Below, one piece after another: positions 14,625-23,819 of a stretch of DNA of 59,520 bases; positions within the stretch are counted from its first letter, which is position 1, and each line of letters opens with the position of its first letter. The position numbers were made by a program, and so were the translations under genes. Location: contig DATJAO010000023.1 of NCBI GenBank assembly GCA_035516175.1, positions 1 through 59,520 on the forward strand. Direction: 5' to 3'. The notes beneath the pieces are model-generated. The model searched no databases. It was not told the DNA's origin and was given only the letters and a program-made list of their open reading frames with translations. This stretch comes from DASPSR01 sp035516175 (GTDB lineage Bacteria > Nitrospirota > UBA9217).

Positions 14625-16454
14625 TTACTTTCTTATCTTCCCAAGCCTCACGGCTAGCAGCGTGGTTTCGCGGAGCAGGTCCTCGACCTCATCCAGCCCT
14701 CTGTCCCAAAACGTTCTATCGGAGATATCGATCCCTAGCCTACCGAAGATGTTTTTCGGGGAATCAGACAGCCCAGCGGACAGGAACTCCTTGACCTTGG
14801 CGATGAAAGCGGGGTCTTTCTTCATCGTGTTCTGGAGGGACTTGGAGATCAAAAGACCGCTTGCGTAGGAATAAACGTAGAAGAAATACCGGATATGGTG
14901 CCAGTATACCCACCAGTTCTCGGAGCCCGGTGACTGCTCAACGGCAGGCCCCATATACGCGGCCATGTGCCTCTGGAAGAGCTTCCCGATTTCTTGCTTT
15001 GACAGGTAACCTTTCTTCCTGAATTCGACATGCAGGTCCTGCTCGAACCGATAGCAAGCGACCTGCCGGAAGATGGACGATACATCATCGTTCAACTTTG
15101 CCATCATGATAGCAAGCCGCAGTTCGTTGTCTGCCTCGCGGAGGATATCCTCAAGCACGAAGTCCTCCAGGAAGGTACTTGCTACCTCTGCAGTGGAGGT
15201 GGGAGTGCCAAAGTCGAGGGCGTGCTGCTTTTCCTTGATGAGCTCGTTGTTGATGCCGTGGCCCACTTCGTGCGCGATAGTCAGGACATCGTTCAGCTTG
15301 CAGGTATGGTTGAGGAGGATGTACGTGGGCTGCGTGATGAGGTGGTGGGTGCAGAACGCGCCGCTGTCCTTGCCTTTCCCGGGGTACGCGTCGATTTGCC
15401 CGTTCTCAATGAATCCTTCAAAGATACTGGAGAACTGATTGTCAAGCCTTTTCAGCACCCCATGGACAAGATTGACGGATTTCTCATAAGGATAGCGCTT
15501 GGCGACTTCCCCGTATTCGACGTTCCGTTCGTGGTATTTGAGTTTCCTAACCCTGAATAATCCCGCCTTGAGCTTATAGAACAAAGAGGCGATATCGAAA
15601 CGTTCGGACACTGAACTTATCAGCGTGTCCACGATCTCGCTCTCAATATCATCGCTTAGGTGTCGGAGGCTGTCCGGCCGGGGAGCGCCGCGTAGCTCAT
15701 CGTCGATCTTTTTGTTCGCAAGTACGGAATTGATCTCTGCTTCGGCCACGTCGACGTTCTTGCTCAGGATGTCATTAAAGGCTTCGGAGGCGGAGTCGCG
15801 CGTCCTCTTTTTCCTGCTGTTCATAAGGCTGATGATCTCCGCGAACGGACGGGTCCTTTTCCTGCCGTCCTCCATGACGACCGGACGTTCTTCCTTTGAA
15901 AGGAATCCGGCGGTCATTTTGGTCCAGTTCGAATAGGAAGTGGCGGATTTGAGGTTCAGGATTTTCTCCTCGGGCTCGCTCAAGTGGTAGCGGGATTCGG
16001 CAAATATCCGCTCGAGGAAATGCCGGTATCGTCCGAGGGCGTCATGATGCAGGAATTTTGCCTGCTCCTCACGCTTGATCCCGGCGATGCGCAGGCGGAA
16101 GAACTGGCTGTCGTTCTCGACCTTCCTGTTGAACTCCTCAATCTTGTTGAACCGTGCCTTGAGATTCGGATCGTTCTGGTCCTGGTGTGTCCGGAGCAAG
16201 AAATAATAGCCTTCATCGCCGTCCGTGCCGTACCTTCGCTGCCAGGATTCGTAGTCGTCCAGAGCCTTGCAGAGCGCCACAGGGTTTTCGAGATAATCGG
16301 TGCGGTCTTTCCAGGCGTTGATGAACGCGTAGCTCTCCTGTTCGAGGATCTTGCGCTTTTTTTCCATCGCGGGGTCATTGTCGCCCGCGAAGAGCGGATT
16401 CAGGTTCCAGCCCGTCCGTTTTATGATCAATACTTTTTTATATGCATGAGGCAT
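14625..16454 (-). CDS. M3-family metallopeptidase, oligoendopeptidase F-like
   Basis: 609 residues. The zinc site HEVGHGIN (HExxH) lies at about residue 395, followed by TSTAEVASTFLEDFV with the third-ligand glutamate (about 25 residues on), as in M3 peptidases. The N-terminal half is all-helical and lid-like, and length is as for PepF. It is cytoplasmic with no signal peptide and should cut short peptides. The start at ATG 16454 follows AAGGAGCAAATGCC. It is transcribed divergently from the cold shock gene and convergently to hgcB, with a 190-base gap that holds nothing I recognise. Confidence 0.92.
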   Translation of the reverse strand: MPHAYKKVLIIKRTGWNLNPLFAGDNDPAMEKKRKILEQESYAFINAWKDRTDYLENPVALCKALDDYESWQRRYGTDGDEGYYFLLRTHQDQNDPNLKARFNKIEEFNRKVENDSQFFRLRIAGIKREEQAKFLHHDALGRYRHFLERIFAESRYHLSEPEEKILNLKSATSYSNWTKMTAGFLSKEERPVVMEDGRKRTRPFAEIISLMNSRKKRTRDSASEAFNDILSKNVDVAEAEINSVLANKKIDDELRGAPRPDSLRHLSDDIESEIVDTLISSVSERFDIASLFYKLKAGLFRVRKLKYHERNVEYGEVAKRYPYEKSVNLVHGVLKRLDNQFSSIFEGFIENGQIDAYPGKGKDSGAFCTHHLITQPTYILLNHTCKLNDVLTIAHEVGHGINNELIKEKQHALDFGTPTSTAEVASTFLEDFVLEDILREADNELRLAIMMAKLNDDVSSIFRQVACYRFEQDLHVEFRKKGYLSKQEIGKLFQRHMAAYMGPAVEQSPGSENWWVYWHHIRYFFYVYSYASGLLISKSLQNTMKKDPAFIAKVKEFLSAGLSDSPKNIFGRLGIDISDRTFWDRGLDEVEDLLRETTLLAVRLGKIRK

Positions 16455-16587
16455 GGCATTTGCTCCTTACCAGGAATGCCTAAAAAGGCTCTCACCTATC
16501 AGTATACTCAGTCTCTTTCTGCGAGTCCAGTCAGATCCCTTTCCCTGCCCGTATGTTGCTAATTCCCTCATATACGGACAATAATGC

Positions 16588-16616
16588 TTGACTTTAACGC
16601 GAAGATATGCAATTAT
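16588..16616 (+). promoter_or_regulatory. Candidate promoter of the cold shock gene
   Basis: TTGACT (16588-16593), 17-base spacer, AATTAT (16611-16616). This gives a leader of about 110 bases before the csp start, with a terminator-like hairpin inside it. Match to -35 is 5 of 6, to -10 4 of 6. Confidence 0.45.
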
Positions 16617-16652
16617 TTTTTTGAAGTTCGGAAGTCTTTGTTGTGAGAGAGG

Positions 16653-16683
16653 CCGCAAAGATTGTACGCTTTGCGGTTTTTTT
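16653..16683 (+). terminator. Intrinsic terminator in the cold shock leader (attenuator candidate)
   Basis: CCGCAAAG / CTTTGCGG, 8-bp stem, 8-base loop, followed by seven T. It lies upstream of csp and downstream of its likely promoter. The divergent M3 gene starts on the other side, so no plus-strand gene ends here: it is more likely a regulatory attenuator than a gene end. Confidence 0.7.
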
Positions 16684-16731
16684 GTGACATTTGCGCAATC
16701 TTCGATATCCAAAGAAGGAGGTTCAACCTGA

Positions 16732-16932
16732 ATGGCAAAAGGTACCGTTAAATGGTTCAATGATTCCAAGGGTTTTGGATTCATTACTAAAGAAGATGGC
16801 GGAGATGTTTTTGTCCACTTTTCCGACATCCAGGACAGCGGTTTCAAGTCGCTGGCCGAAGGCCAGAATGTGACGTTTGACGTTGTTGACAGCCCCAAAG
16901 GCCCGAAAGCAGCGAATGTCGTAAAATTCTAA
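16732..16932 (+). CDS. Cold shock protein (CspA family)
   Basis: 66 residues, a single OB-fold RNA/DNA chaperone. RNP1 (KGFGFIT) and RNP2 (VFVHF) are intact, and the start MAKGTVKWFNDSKGFGFI is canonical. The ribosome site AAGGAGG lies 10 bases before ATG 16732. It is monocistronic: a terminator follows at 16948. The long leader with an internal terminator suggests that its own product or temperature controls read-through, as Csp proteins are known to melt such hairpins. Confidence 0.97.
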   Translation: MAKGTVKWFNDSKGFGFITKEDGGDVFVHFSDIQDSGFKSLAEGQNVTFDVVDSPKGPKAANVVKF

Positions 16933-16947
16933 GCCAAACCTTAAAAA

Positions 16948-16980
16948 AGCCGCTCCTGGTCACCGGGGGCGGCTTTTTTT
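16948..16980 (+). terminator. Terminator after the cold shock gene
   Basis: AGCCGCTCC / GGGGCGGCT stem (one G-U pair) with an 9-base loop and a run of seven T. A run of A on the other side makes it usable by the convergent tpx operon too. Confidence 0.85.
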
Positions 16981-17005
16981 ATCCATCCGAAGTTCTCTTA
17001 CCTTT

Positions 17006-17539
17006 CTACGCCGCTTTGGCCATACCGGATATTTTCCCGAGCGCTTCGAGAGCCTTGTCGTAGTCAGGATGGTTGGACTGGTCCGAAACAATCTCTTTGT
17101 ACCGCACAACGTTGTTCTTGTCGATGATGAAGATCGATCGCGCCAGAAGCCGAAGCTCCTTAATCAAGACACCATAGGCGATGCCGAAAGAGGCGTCCCG
17201 ATGGTCCGACAGCGCCGTCAGCCGATCGATCTCAGCCACGGTACAGAAACGCGAAATCGCAAAGGGAAGATCCATGCTGATGTTCAGCACCATGACATCG
17301 TGCGGCAGCGATGCCGCTTCATGGTTGAACCGACGGGCCTGCAGATCGCAGACCGGCGTGTCAAGCGACGGTGTTACGCTTACCACCTTTATCTTTCCGC
17401 TGAAGTCGTTAAGCTTCACGTCGAGGAGTTCGCCGTTCAGAACGGTAAAATCCGGGGCCTTGTCCCCGACCTTGATGTCCGGCCCGATAAGGGTGAGCGG
17501 ATTTCTTTTCATGGTTATTATGCCCCTTCTTTCCTCCAT
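17006..17539 (-). CDS. tpx: Thiol peroxidase (atypical 2-Cys peroxiredoxin, Tpx)
   Basis: 177 residues from ATG 17539, which has AAGGAGGTGACATC upstream; the longer frame from 17605 lacks this. Peroxidatic C64 lies in TPSLDTPVCDLQ and resolving C99 in SMDLPFAISRFC, the spacing of Tpx, so an intramolecular disulfide forms. It reduces H2O2 and alkyl hydroperoxides with thioredoxin. It lies 31 bases behind a ferritin-like gene on the same strand, with one shared promoter (about 18164-18192). Residues 1-10 extend beyond the usual start, so ATG at residue 10 (MKRNPLTLIG) is a second possible start. Confidence 0.94.
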   Translation of the reverse strand: MEERRGIITMKRNPLTLIGPDIKVGDKAPDFTVLNGELLDVKLNDFSGKIKVVSVTPSLDTPVCDLQARRFNHEAASLPHDVMVLNISMDLPFAISRFCTVAEIDRLTALSDHRDASFGIAYGVLIKELRLLARSIFIIDKNNVVRYKEIVSDQSNHPDYDKALEALGKISGMAKAA

Positions 17540-17570
17540 GATGTCACCTCCTTCTCCCACTTTCTTTTTC

Positions 17571-17999
17571 TTACGATAACTGAATGGTCGCGAGTTTGAG
17601 CTCATTTAGCCTGCCCACCAGTTCGCGGCGTCCTGCCTCGCTCGCGCCGAGAAACGATAAGAGGTACCTCGTAATCCTCTGCTCCTTCTTGTCAAGAGTA
17701 GCCATGACGCGCATCAGGGATTCGCTCTCCTCCGCCATATGCGTGTTAAGAACCTCCTTGAGCGGAGCAAATTCTTCGGGGGTCAGATGAATCGCCTCCT
17801 TCGTCAGACTGTCTATAACCATCTGCTGGATAATCTTGTGCTTTTCCGCGTCGTGGATGAGCATCTCCATGGTCATCTTGATATAGGGACTGTCAGCTTC
17901 ATTCTTCATATATTCCGCATCCTTAATGGTCTGGTCCTCCGAATCCATCCATGCTTCCATGGCTTGAATCAGGTCCTGGTAGTAGAATATTTCTTTCAT
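17571..17999 (-). CDS. Ferritin-like helical protein, unknown function
   Basis: 142 residues from ATG 17999, which has GAGGTGATTAGTG upstream. The predicted structure is all helices: FYYQDLIQAMEAWMDSEDQT, MTMEMLIHDAEKHKIIQQMV (a ferritin-like E-x-x-x-x-H/AEKH segment), FAPLKEVLNTHMAEESESLM and a C-terminal helix. Spaced Glu and His residues suggest a four-helix bundle that could bind iron, but the full ferritin ligand set is not evident. First gene of the operon with tpx, so a role in iron or peroxide handling is plausible. I do not recognise a named family. Confidence 0.7.
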   Translation of the reverse strand: MKEIFYYQDLIQAMEAWMDSEDQTIKDAEYMKNEADSPYIKMTMEMLIHDAEKHKIIQQMVIDSLTKEAIHLTPEEFAPLKEVLNTHMAEESESLMRVMATLDKKEQRITRYLLSFLGASEAGRRELVGRLNELKLATIQLS

Positions 18000-18404
18000 C
18001 ACTAATCACCTCACACTGCACGATACTTGATCAAACGCCTGGGGCAGGTTACCATGCTCTCCCCCCGCGTGTTGCACTCCAGTTGCATCATAACGCAGCT
18101 CGTTTCCTCTAATTGACTTCCGACCAGACCCCAAGTTCCGAGATTGTATTAAGGTCTATAAATAGGATAGAACATATCCTGTATAATGTCAAGGGCGTTC
18201 TCCGACCCCTGCCTGTCGTGCTCAGTGGTTAGGCCACGCTGCGGGGGACGAGTACGGCGTATATGATGGAAATAAACGTCGAACAAAAGTAGGAGGGGCG
18301 CTGGAAGCAATGAAGGCAACCTGCCCACATGCTGTCATGTTTTAAGAAGAGGACTACGCTTTTTTTGTTTCTACTGCCTTATTTACTATGGTATATTTTA
18401 TTGT
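18000..18404. other. Divergent intergenic region
   Basis: 405 bases between the ferritin-like/tpx operon (minus) and the acyl-CoA synthetase gene (plus). It holds a well-formed minus-strand promoter with a dyad (18164-18192). The plus-strand gene has no ribosome site: its ATG follows an AT-rich stretch (TATGGTATATTTTATTGT), so it may be leaderless or have a poor site. Confidence 0.6.
18164..18192 (-). promoter_or_regulatory. Promoter with embedded operator for the ferritin-like/tpx operon
   Basis: On the minus strand TTGACA (18192-18187), 17-base spacer, TATCCT (18169-18164). The dyad AGGATA-N5-TATCCT (18164-18180) covers the -10 and most of the spacer, where a repressor would block RNA polymerase. 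The regulated genes suggest a redox or iron regulator (PerR, Fur or Rrf2 type); the arm sequence does not let me choose. Confidence 0.6.
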
Positions 18405-19940
18405 ATGATTAAGGAAATACTTACCCTCGATCAACTCCTGCGGAAGCGCGCCGCCCTTACCCCCCGCAAAACGTTCGTAAAATTCGAAGGGGGAAAATAT
18501 TCTTTTCGAGACATGGACCGACTTGCGGACGTATTTTCCTCATTCCTGATTACCCGGGGCATACAGTCCGGCGACCGGGTAGCCATTCTCTGCCATAACT
18601 GTGCACTTTACATCCCAGCATACTTCGGCATCATTAGGGCAGGCGGAATAGTGCTGCCTCTGAACAGCCTCCTGACGTATGAAGAGATCGATTACATCCT
18701 GAATGATGCCGGTGTTCTGACCTGCTTCTACGACGTGGATTGCAGCGGAACCATCGAAAAGCTGGGCAAGAAGGGATCGCGGTCGTTCGTCGTGATCGGC
18801 GATGTCGCAAGCTCGGCAGGGACCGTAGCCCTGGCAGCATATCCATCATCGCATACTGCCGAGGATGTTTCTACCATTCTCTACACCTCGGGAACAACGG
18901 GTCGGCCGAAAGGGGCCCTCCTCACGCACCGCAATGTCGTCTCCAATGCCCTTGCCGCCACTGCAGTTATTCATGTAACGCAGAAGGACCGGCTTGTCGT
19001 CTTCCTGCCCCTGTTCCACTCGTTCACCTTTACGGTCTGCGTGATCCTTCCGGTCATTGTGGGAGCTAAGATCACCCTTCTGCCGTCGGTACGGCCCTTC
19101 TCCCGGGTAGTGAAAAGTCTCATCATCGACCGTATCACGCTCTTTGTGGCGATCCCGACTATTTACAAGATACTTGCCGAAAAGGATATGCCGGTCCTCG
19201 TTAAGTTCCTGCTTAATTTGCGGCTCTGTGTTTCAGGGGCGGCGCCTCTACCGGTGAGGGTCCTCCGCGACTTTGAGAGAGCCTTCAAGGTGCCGCTCCT
19301 TGAAGGCTACGGCCTTACAGAGGCGTCTCCCATTGTCTCCATCAATCCCTTTGAACCCGGCAGGAACAGGCCTGGCACCGTGGGCCTGCCACTGCCCGGC
19401 CTGGAAGTGAAGGTAGTAGATGATGTAGGAAAGACATTGTCTCCCGGGATTCCCGGAGAGCTCGCGGTGAAGGGGCCGAACGTCATGCAGGGGTACCTCA
19501 ATCGTCCCGAGGATACGGCACAAACCATAAGGGACGGATGGCTCTACACGGGTGATATCGCATCCATAGACCAAGAGGGGTATATCAGGATCATCGACCG
19601 CAAGAAAGACATGATCATCGTTGACGGCCTGAACGTATATCCCCATGAAGTCGAGGAGATCATGTACCGCCATCCGGCAGTTAAAGACTGTGCCATGATC
19701 GGCGCGCCCCATGAACACGAGGAGGGGAAGGAATTGCCTATTATGTATGTTGTCCCGCAGGACGGCCAATCGGCGGCTCCCAAGGTGTTCCGGGAATACC
19801 TCTCCAAGCATGTCGCGCATTATAAGATCCCGCGCCGGTTTATTATGATTCAGGAGCTTCCTCGTACCGCGACGGGAAAAATCCTGAAGCGTGATATCAG
19901 GAGGATGTATAAGGAAACGGAGAGTAGGCGTCATTCTTGA
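18405..19940 (+). CDS. Acyl-CoA synthetase (AMP-forming), FadD-like
   Basis: 511 residues of the ANL superfamily. A-motifs are present: YTSGTTGRPKGALLTH (phosphate-binding, near residue 160), GYGLTEASP, GWLYTGDIASID and the hinge DRKKDMIIVDGLNVYPHEVE; the catalytic lysine of the C-terminal lid is in RTATGKILKR. It activates a fatty or other carboxylic acid to acyl-CoA through an acyl-AMP. The start at ATG 18405 has no clear ribosome site. Length is as for medium/long-chain ligases; the substrate is uncertain. Next gene (CPBP protease) is 274 bases downstream, with nothing recognised in the gap. Confidence 0.93.
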   Translation: MIKEILTLDQLLRKRAALTPRKTFVKFEGGKYSFRDMDRLADVFSSFLITRGIQSGDRVAILCHNCALYIPAYFGIIRAGGIVLPLNSLLTYEEIDYILNDAGVLTCFYDVDCSGTIEKLGKKGSRSFVVIGDVASSAGTVALAAYPSSHTAEDVSTILYTSGTTGRPKGALLTHRNVVSNALAATAVIHVTQKDRLVVFLPLFHSFTFTVCVILPVIVGAKITLLPSVRPFSRVVKSLIIDRITLFVAIPTIYKILAEKDMPVLVKFLLNLRLCVSGAAPLPVRVLRDFERAFKVPLLEGYGLTEASPIVSINPFEPGRNRPGTVGLPLPGLEVKVVDDVGKTLSPGIPGELAVKGPNVMQGYLNRPEDTAQTIRDGWLYTGDIASIDQEGYIRIIDRKKDMIIVDGLNVYPHEVEEIMYRHPAVKDCAMIGAPHEHEEGKELPIMYVVPQDGQSAAPKVFREYLSKHVAHYKIPRRFIMIQELPRTATGKILKRDIRRMYKETESRRHS

Positions 19941-20214
19941 ACCGGACAAGGTGGAACTCTAGAATTGACCAAAAGTAGGCGCTTCTCAGCGACATGAAGC
20001 ATGACTTATACGAAGAGCACATATGATATCCTCGGACTTCACCGTGGAATGCGTTCCCTTTGCGACACGCGTGCTAGCGGTTTAAGAGTTTTCTTTTCTC
20101 ATTCGCCGGGAAGTTTTGTTGGGAAGTTCATGAGGGAGTCATTGCGTTGCGAACAGCGTAGCAATAATCAATCACCCATGACAAAGTGAACCTGCCTGGC
20201 ACAAGGCACACTCT

Positions 20215-21021
20215 ATGACAACCGTTTCTCGAGCGATCCAGTCCCCGCCGCGATCATCAATCCCCGGAACTATTGTCATCATCGCAACGGTCATTCTTCT
20301 CTCAATAATCCCATTCTCGCACCGCGTGACCCCCCCGGCCGTTGCATTTGCCACTCTGCTCGTCCTTGCCGCGGCTCTTGTGAAGGAAAATCAAGCCTTT
20401 CACCTTTCATTATTCACCGCTGCGCTCGCCATCATGCCGCTTCTGCATTCATCATTACGTGAGTGGCCTTTTAATCTTGTCGTGCCGCTCCTTATCTATG
20501 TAGTCGTCGTGCTCGCCGTTCCGCGGTATCGCAGATCCATCTTGTGGCTGCGCTTCGGGCGATTCGGAAAAGACATCCGCCTCCTCGTGATCGCAACGGC
20601 CGCGGCCTCGGGCATTGCACTTTACAGCTGGTCCCGTGTCCTCAATCCGGATTTGTCGATACATCTGAAATATATCCAGAACATGCCGATCTGGCTTTTC
20701 CCGCTCGCTGGGCTCGGATTTCCCGCGGTTAACGCGGCAATGGAAGAATTCGTGTTTCGCGGTGTGACCATGCAGGCCCTTGACAGCGCTTTCGGTCCCG
20801 GCATCCTTTCAATTGTGTTACAGGCATGGCCTTTTGGAGCCATGCATTATCGTGAGGGGTTCCCGAATGGCGCATGGGGACTCGCCATGACCTTCGTCTA
20901 CGGGATCCTGCTCGGCGCGCTTCGCCGCCGTGCACAGGGGATGTTCGCACCCTGGATCGCGCACGTATGCGCAGATATGACGATCTTTGCGATCCTCGCG
21001 GGGCTCGTCTTGGTGCAATAA
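20215..21021 (+). CDS. CPBP-family intramembrane metalloprotease
   Basis: 268 residues with seven or eight membrane helices. CPBP (CAAX protease/bacteriocin-processing) motifs: EEFVFRG (EExxxR) near residue 178, FGAMHY (motif 2 His) and WIAHVCADM (motif 3 H-x3-D). The catalytic Glu and His set is intact. These enzymes cut substrates within or near the membrane; the substrate is unknown. The start is poorly supported by the sequence (only AAGG upstream). It lies before hrpB on the same strand with a 257-base gap in which I see no gene. Confidence 0.85.
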   Translation: MTTVSRAIQSPPRSSIPGTIVIIATVILLSIIPFSHRVTPPAVAFATLLVLAAALVKENQAFHLSLFTAALAIMPLLHSSLREWPFNLVVPLLIYVVVVLAVPRYRRSILWLRFGRFGKDIRLLVIATAAASGIALYSWSRVLNPDLSIHLKYIQNMPIWLFPLAGLGFPAVNAAMEEFVFRGVTMQALDSAFGPGILSIVLQAWPFGAMHYREGFPNGAWGLAMTFVYGILLGALRRRAQGMFAPWIAHVCADMTIFAILAGLVLVQ

Positions 21022-21278
21022 CGGAGCAAAACCGTTTAACACGATCCCCCGAATGAGGTCACTAACATCTTTCGTCTTGACTTTGCCGGGACGCGCAGTA
21101 TTAATAGAATCACTATGCGCAGGGAGCACCGATCATCACGAATGGTCCGAGAATCGCCGTCACAGTACTGCGATATGGCCCAAACTATTGACGAGAGACA
21201 TCCACTCCCGTAAGGTTCCCTAGATTATTGTTGAGCGAATGTAGCGTTAGGCTCCGTAGGCCCTGACAGGACAACCAC

Positions 21279-23819
21279 ATGAATTCTTACCCCATAGACA
21301 GCATTCTGCCAAGGCTGAAAGAGACGGTGCAACACAATACGTCAGTCGTCCTGCATGCGCCGCCTGGCGCGGGGAAGACCACGCGCGTCCCGCTTGCGCT
21401 GATCGATTTGATTCCACCTGCAAGTGGCCGTATCGTCATGCTCGAACCGCGAAGGATAGCCGCCGTTTCCGCTGCGCGCTGGATGGCGAAATCGCTGAAC
21501 GAGCAAGCTGGCGAAACGATCGGATATGCCATTCGCTTCGATAGGTCGGTATCTACGAAGACCCGCATTGAGGTCGTTACCGAAGGCATCCTCACTCGCC
21601 GCATTCAGTCCGACCCCAGTCTCGAAGGGGTGGCAATGATCATCTTCGACGAATTCCATGAACGAAGCATCCATGCAGACCTGGCGCTCGCGCTCTGCCT
21701 CGATATCCGCAAAGGACTGCGACAGGACCTGAAGATTCTGGTCATGTCTGCCACCATGGACTGTGGCCCCATCGCCTCGCTTCTCGGCAACGCGTTAATA
21801 ATCACCTCCTCTGGAAAAGCCTTTCCCGTAGAAGAACGCTACCTTGAGGACAGCACGGGACCTCTCCCGGTGCGTATTTTCGGGGCTGTCAAGACCGCCC
21901 TGAAGGAGACCAATGGCGACATCCTCGTATTCCTCCCCGGGTCAGGCGAGATACGCGCCTGTCTCAAAGAGCTTCAGGAAGCGCTGAACATGAACGAAGA
22001 CCGTATTTCCCTCCATGCGCTCTACGGCGACCTGCCTTTCGAGGAACAGGAGCGCGCCATCATGCCATCGAAGGACAAACGGAAGATCGTGCTCGCCACG
22101 AACATCGCTGAAACGAGTCTAACCATAGAGGGCGTTCACGTTGTGATTGACACTGGTCTGACGCGCATGCTCCGGTATGACGCGTCCACAGGCATGAACC
22201 GGCTGGTGACAGTGTCCGTGTCCCGGGCATCGGCAGAACAGCGCAAGGGACGTGCAGGCCGGCTCGGACCGGGTGTGTGCTACCGGCTCTACAGCAAGCA
22301 TGATCTTCATAGCATGCTGCCCTTTACCAAGCCGGAAATCCTGGTATCCGACCTGTCGCCACTGGCCCTTGATCTTGCAGTCTGGGGCGTAAAAGACCCA
22401 CATACGCTCTCATGGCTCGATATACCGCCTGCGCCTGCATGGGATTCGGCCCTGCGACTTCTTCGGAACCTCGGCGCTCTTGATCCTTCGGGCTCGGTCA
22501 CTTCCATTGGCAGGGCAATGGCCCGCCTTCCGCTTCATCCGAGGCTTTCACGTCTAATGATGAGGGCAGAGCAACTCGGCTGTGTACGCCTTGGAGCAGA
22601 CCTTGCGGCCATCCTTACGGAGCGTGACGTCTTCAGAAACAAGGGCGCGGACGTTATTATCAGCAAACCGGATGTTTCAGAAAGGGTTGACATACTGCAT
22701 AAGTGGCGGAGGCAAAAGGAATCGGGCGAATCAACCGATCCCCCGGCGGATGTCTCTGCGCTGAGGGCCGTAGAAAGGACTTCAAAAGAGCTGATGCGTT
22801 TGCTGCCCGAGACGACTGGCAGATCAGCAAAAGATAGCGGGGATCATGACGTAATCGCCCGGATCCTGCTCTCTGCCTATCCGGACAGTATCTGTAAGCG
22901 CCGCGAAGAAGGGGGTGGTCGTTTCGTCCACGTTCAAGGTAGGGGTGTGAGGCTTTCATTGGGCAGCCACTTGGGCAGCAGTTCCTATATTATCGCGGTT
23001 CACGCCGATGCCGGTGAAAAGACCGAAGGCTTTGTCCATATGGCTGCGCCGGTTACCGTGGAGCTTATCCGAGGCGAATGCCCCAATCTCATCGAGACCA
23101 ATCGGAGGGTGGAATGGGACGGGAAGGAAGGTAGGATCGTTGCTGCTGTTGAAGAACGGCTTGGCGCCCTGCTTCTTTCTACGCGGCGCTTGACGCCTAC
23201 TGACGAAGAGGCTGCGTCAATATTGTGCGAAGTTATGCGGACGAACCCCGGAATCCTTACTTTCAGTAGAGAGGCGAGACAGTTCCAGGGCAGGCTGGGC
23301 CTCATACGCAGGACATTCCCTGAAGAGACGTGGCCTGACCTTTCGGACGAACAGCTCCTCTTCAAACCAGAGAAATGGCTACTGCCATGGCTAGGCAGCA
23401 TCCGAAGTGCTCAAGGCCTTAGGGGTCTGGATATTCTTCCGGCGCTCAGAGCAACGCTTTCCTGGGAGCAGCAACGGCTTCTGGACGAACGGGCTCCTGT
23501 GTTAATTATTGTGCCGAGCGGTCATGGCGTGTCGCTCGATTATACTTCAGGCGATCTGCCGATACTTGCCGTAAAACTGCAGGAGATGTTCGGCCTTGCG
23601 GACACGCCGCTGATAGCAGCTGGCCGCGTAAAGATACTGCTCCACTTGCTTTCGCCGGCATGCAGACCGGTCCAGATCACGCAGGACCTGAAGGGGTTCT
23701 GGAGCAACGGATATCCACAGGTGAAGAAGGATCTGAAGGGGCGCTACCCGAAACATCCCTGGCCTGAAGATCCATGGAATGCTGCGCCTACTCGCCGCAC
23801 AAAACCCCGCGGGCCCTGA
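21279..23819 (+). CDS. hrpB: ATP-dependent helicase HrpB (DEAH/RHA family)
   Basis: 846 residues, the usual length. Motifs in order: Q-like start, Walker A APPGAGKTTRVP (about 28), Ia LEPRRIAA, DEFH box (FDEFHERS, the HrpB variant of DEAH), SAT (VMSATMD), NIAETSLTIEGV and QRKGRAGRLGPG. The ratchet domain and the HrpB-specific C-terminal domain, with KPEKWLLPWLG and QPVQITQDLKGFW-like YPQVKKDLKGRYPKHPWPEDP, end the protein. The function of HrpB is poorly known; it is a predicted ATP-dependent RNA helicase. The start is weakly supported. Confidence 0.95.
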   Translation: MNSYPIDSILPRLKETVQHNTSVVLHAPPGAGKTTRVPLALIDLIPPASGRIVMLEPRRIAAVSAARWMAKSLNEQAGETIGYAIRFDRSVSTKTRIEVVTEGILTRRIQSDPSLEGVAMIIFDEFHERSIHADLALALCLDIRKGLRQDLKILVMSATMDCGPIASLLGNALIITSSGKAFPVEERYLEDSTGPLPVRIFGAVKTALKETNGDILVFLPGSGEIRACLKELQEALNMNEDRISLHALYGDLPFEEQERAIMPSKDKRKIVLATNIAETSLTIEGVHVVIDTGLTRMLRYDASTGMNRLVTVSVSRASAEQRKGRAGRLGPGVCYRLYSKHDLHSMLPFTKPEILVSDLSPLALDLAVWGVKDPHTLSWLDIPPAPAWDSALRLLRNLGALDPSGSVTSIGRAMARLPLHPRLSRLMMRAEQLGCVRLGADLAAILTERDVFRNKGADVIISKPDVSERVDILHKWRRQKESGESTDPPADVSALRAVERTSKELMRLLPETTGRSAKDSGDHDVIARILLSAYPDSICKRREEGGGRFVHVQGRGVRLSLGSHLGSSSYIIAVHADAGEKTEGFVHMAAPVTVELIRGECPNLIETNRRVEWDGKEGRIVAAVEERLGALLLSTRRLTPTDEEAASILCEVMRTNPGILTFSREARQFQGRLGLIRRTFPEETWPDLSDEQLLFKPEKWLLPWLGSIRSAQGLRGLDILPALRATLSWEQQRLLDERAPVLIIVPSGHGVSLDYTSGDLPILAVKLQEMFGLADTPLIAAGRVKILLHLLSPACRPVQITQDLKGFWSNGYPQVKKDLKGRYPKHPWPEDPWNAAPTRRTKPRGP

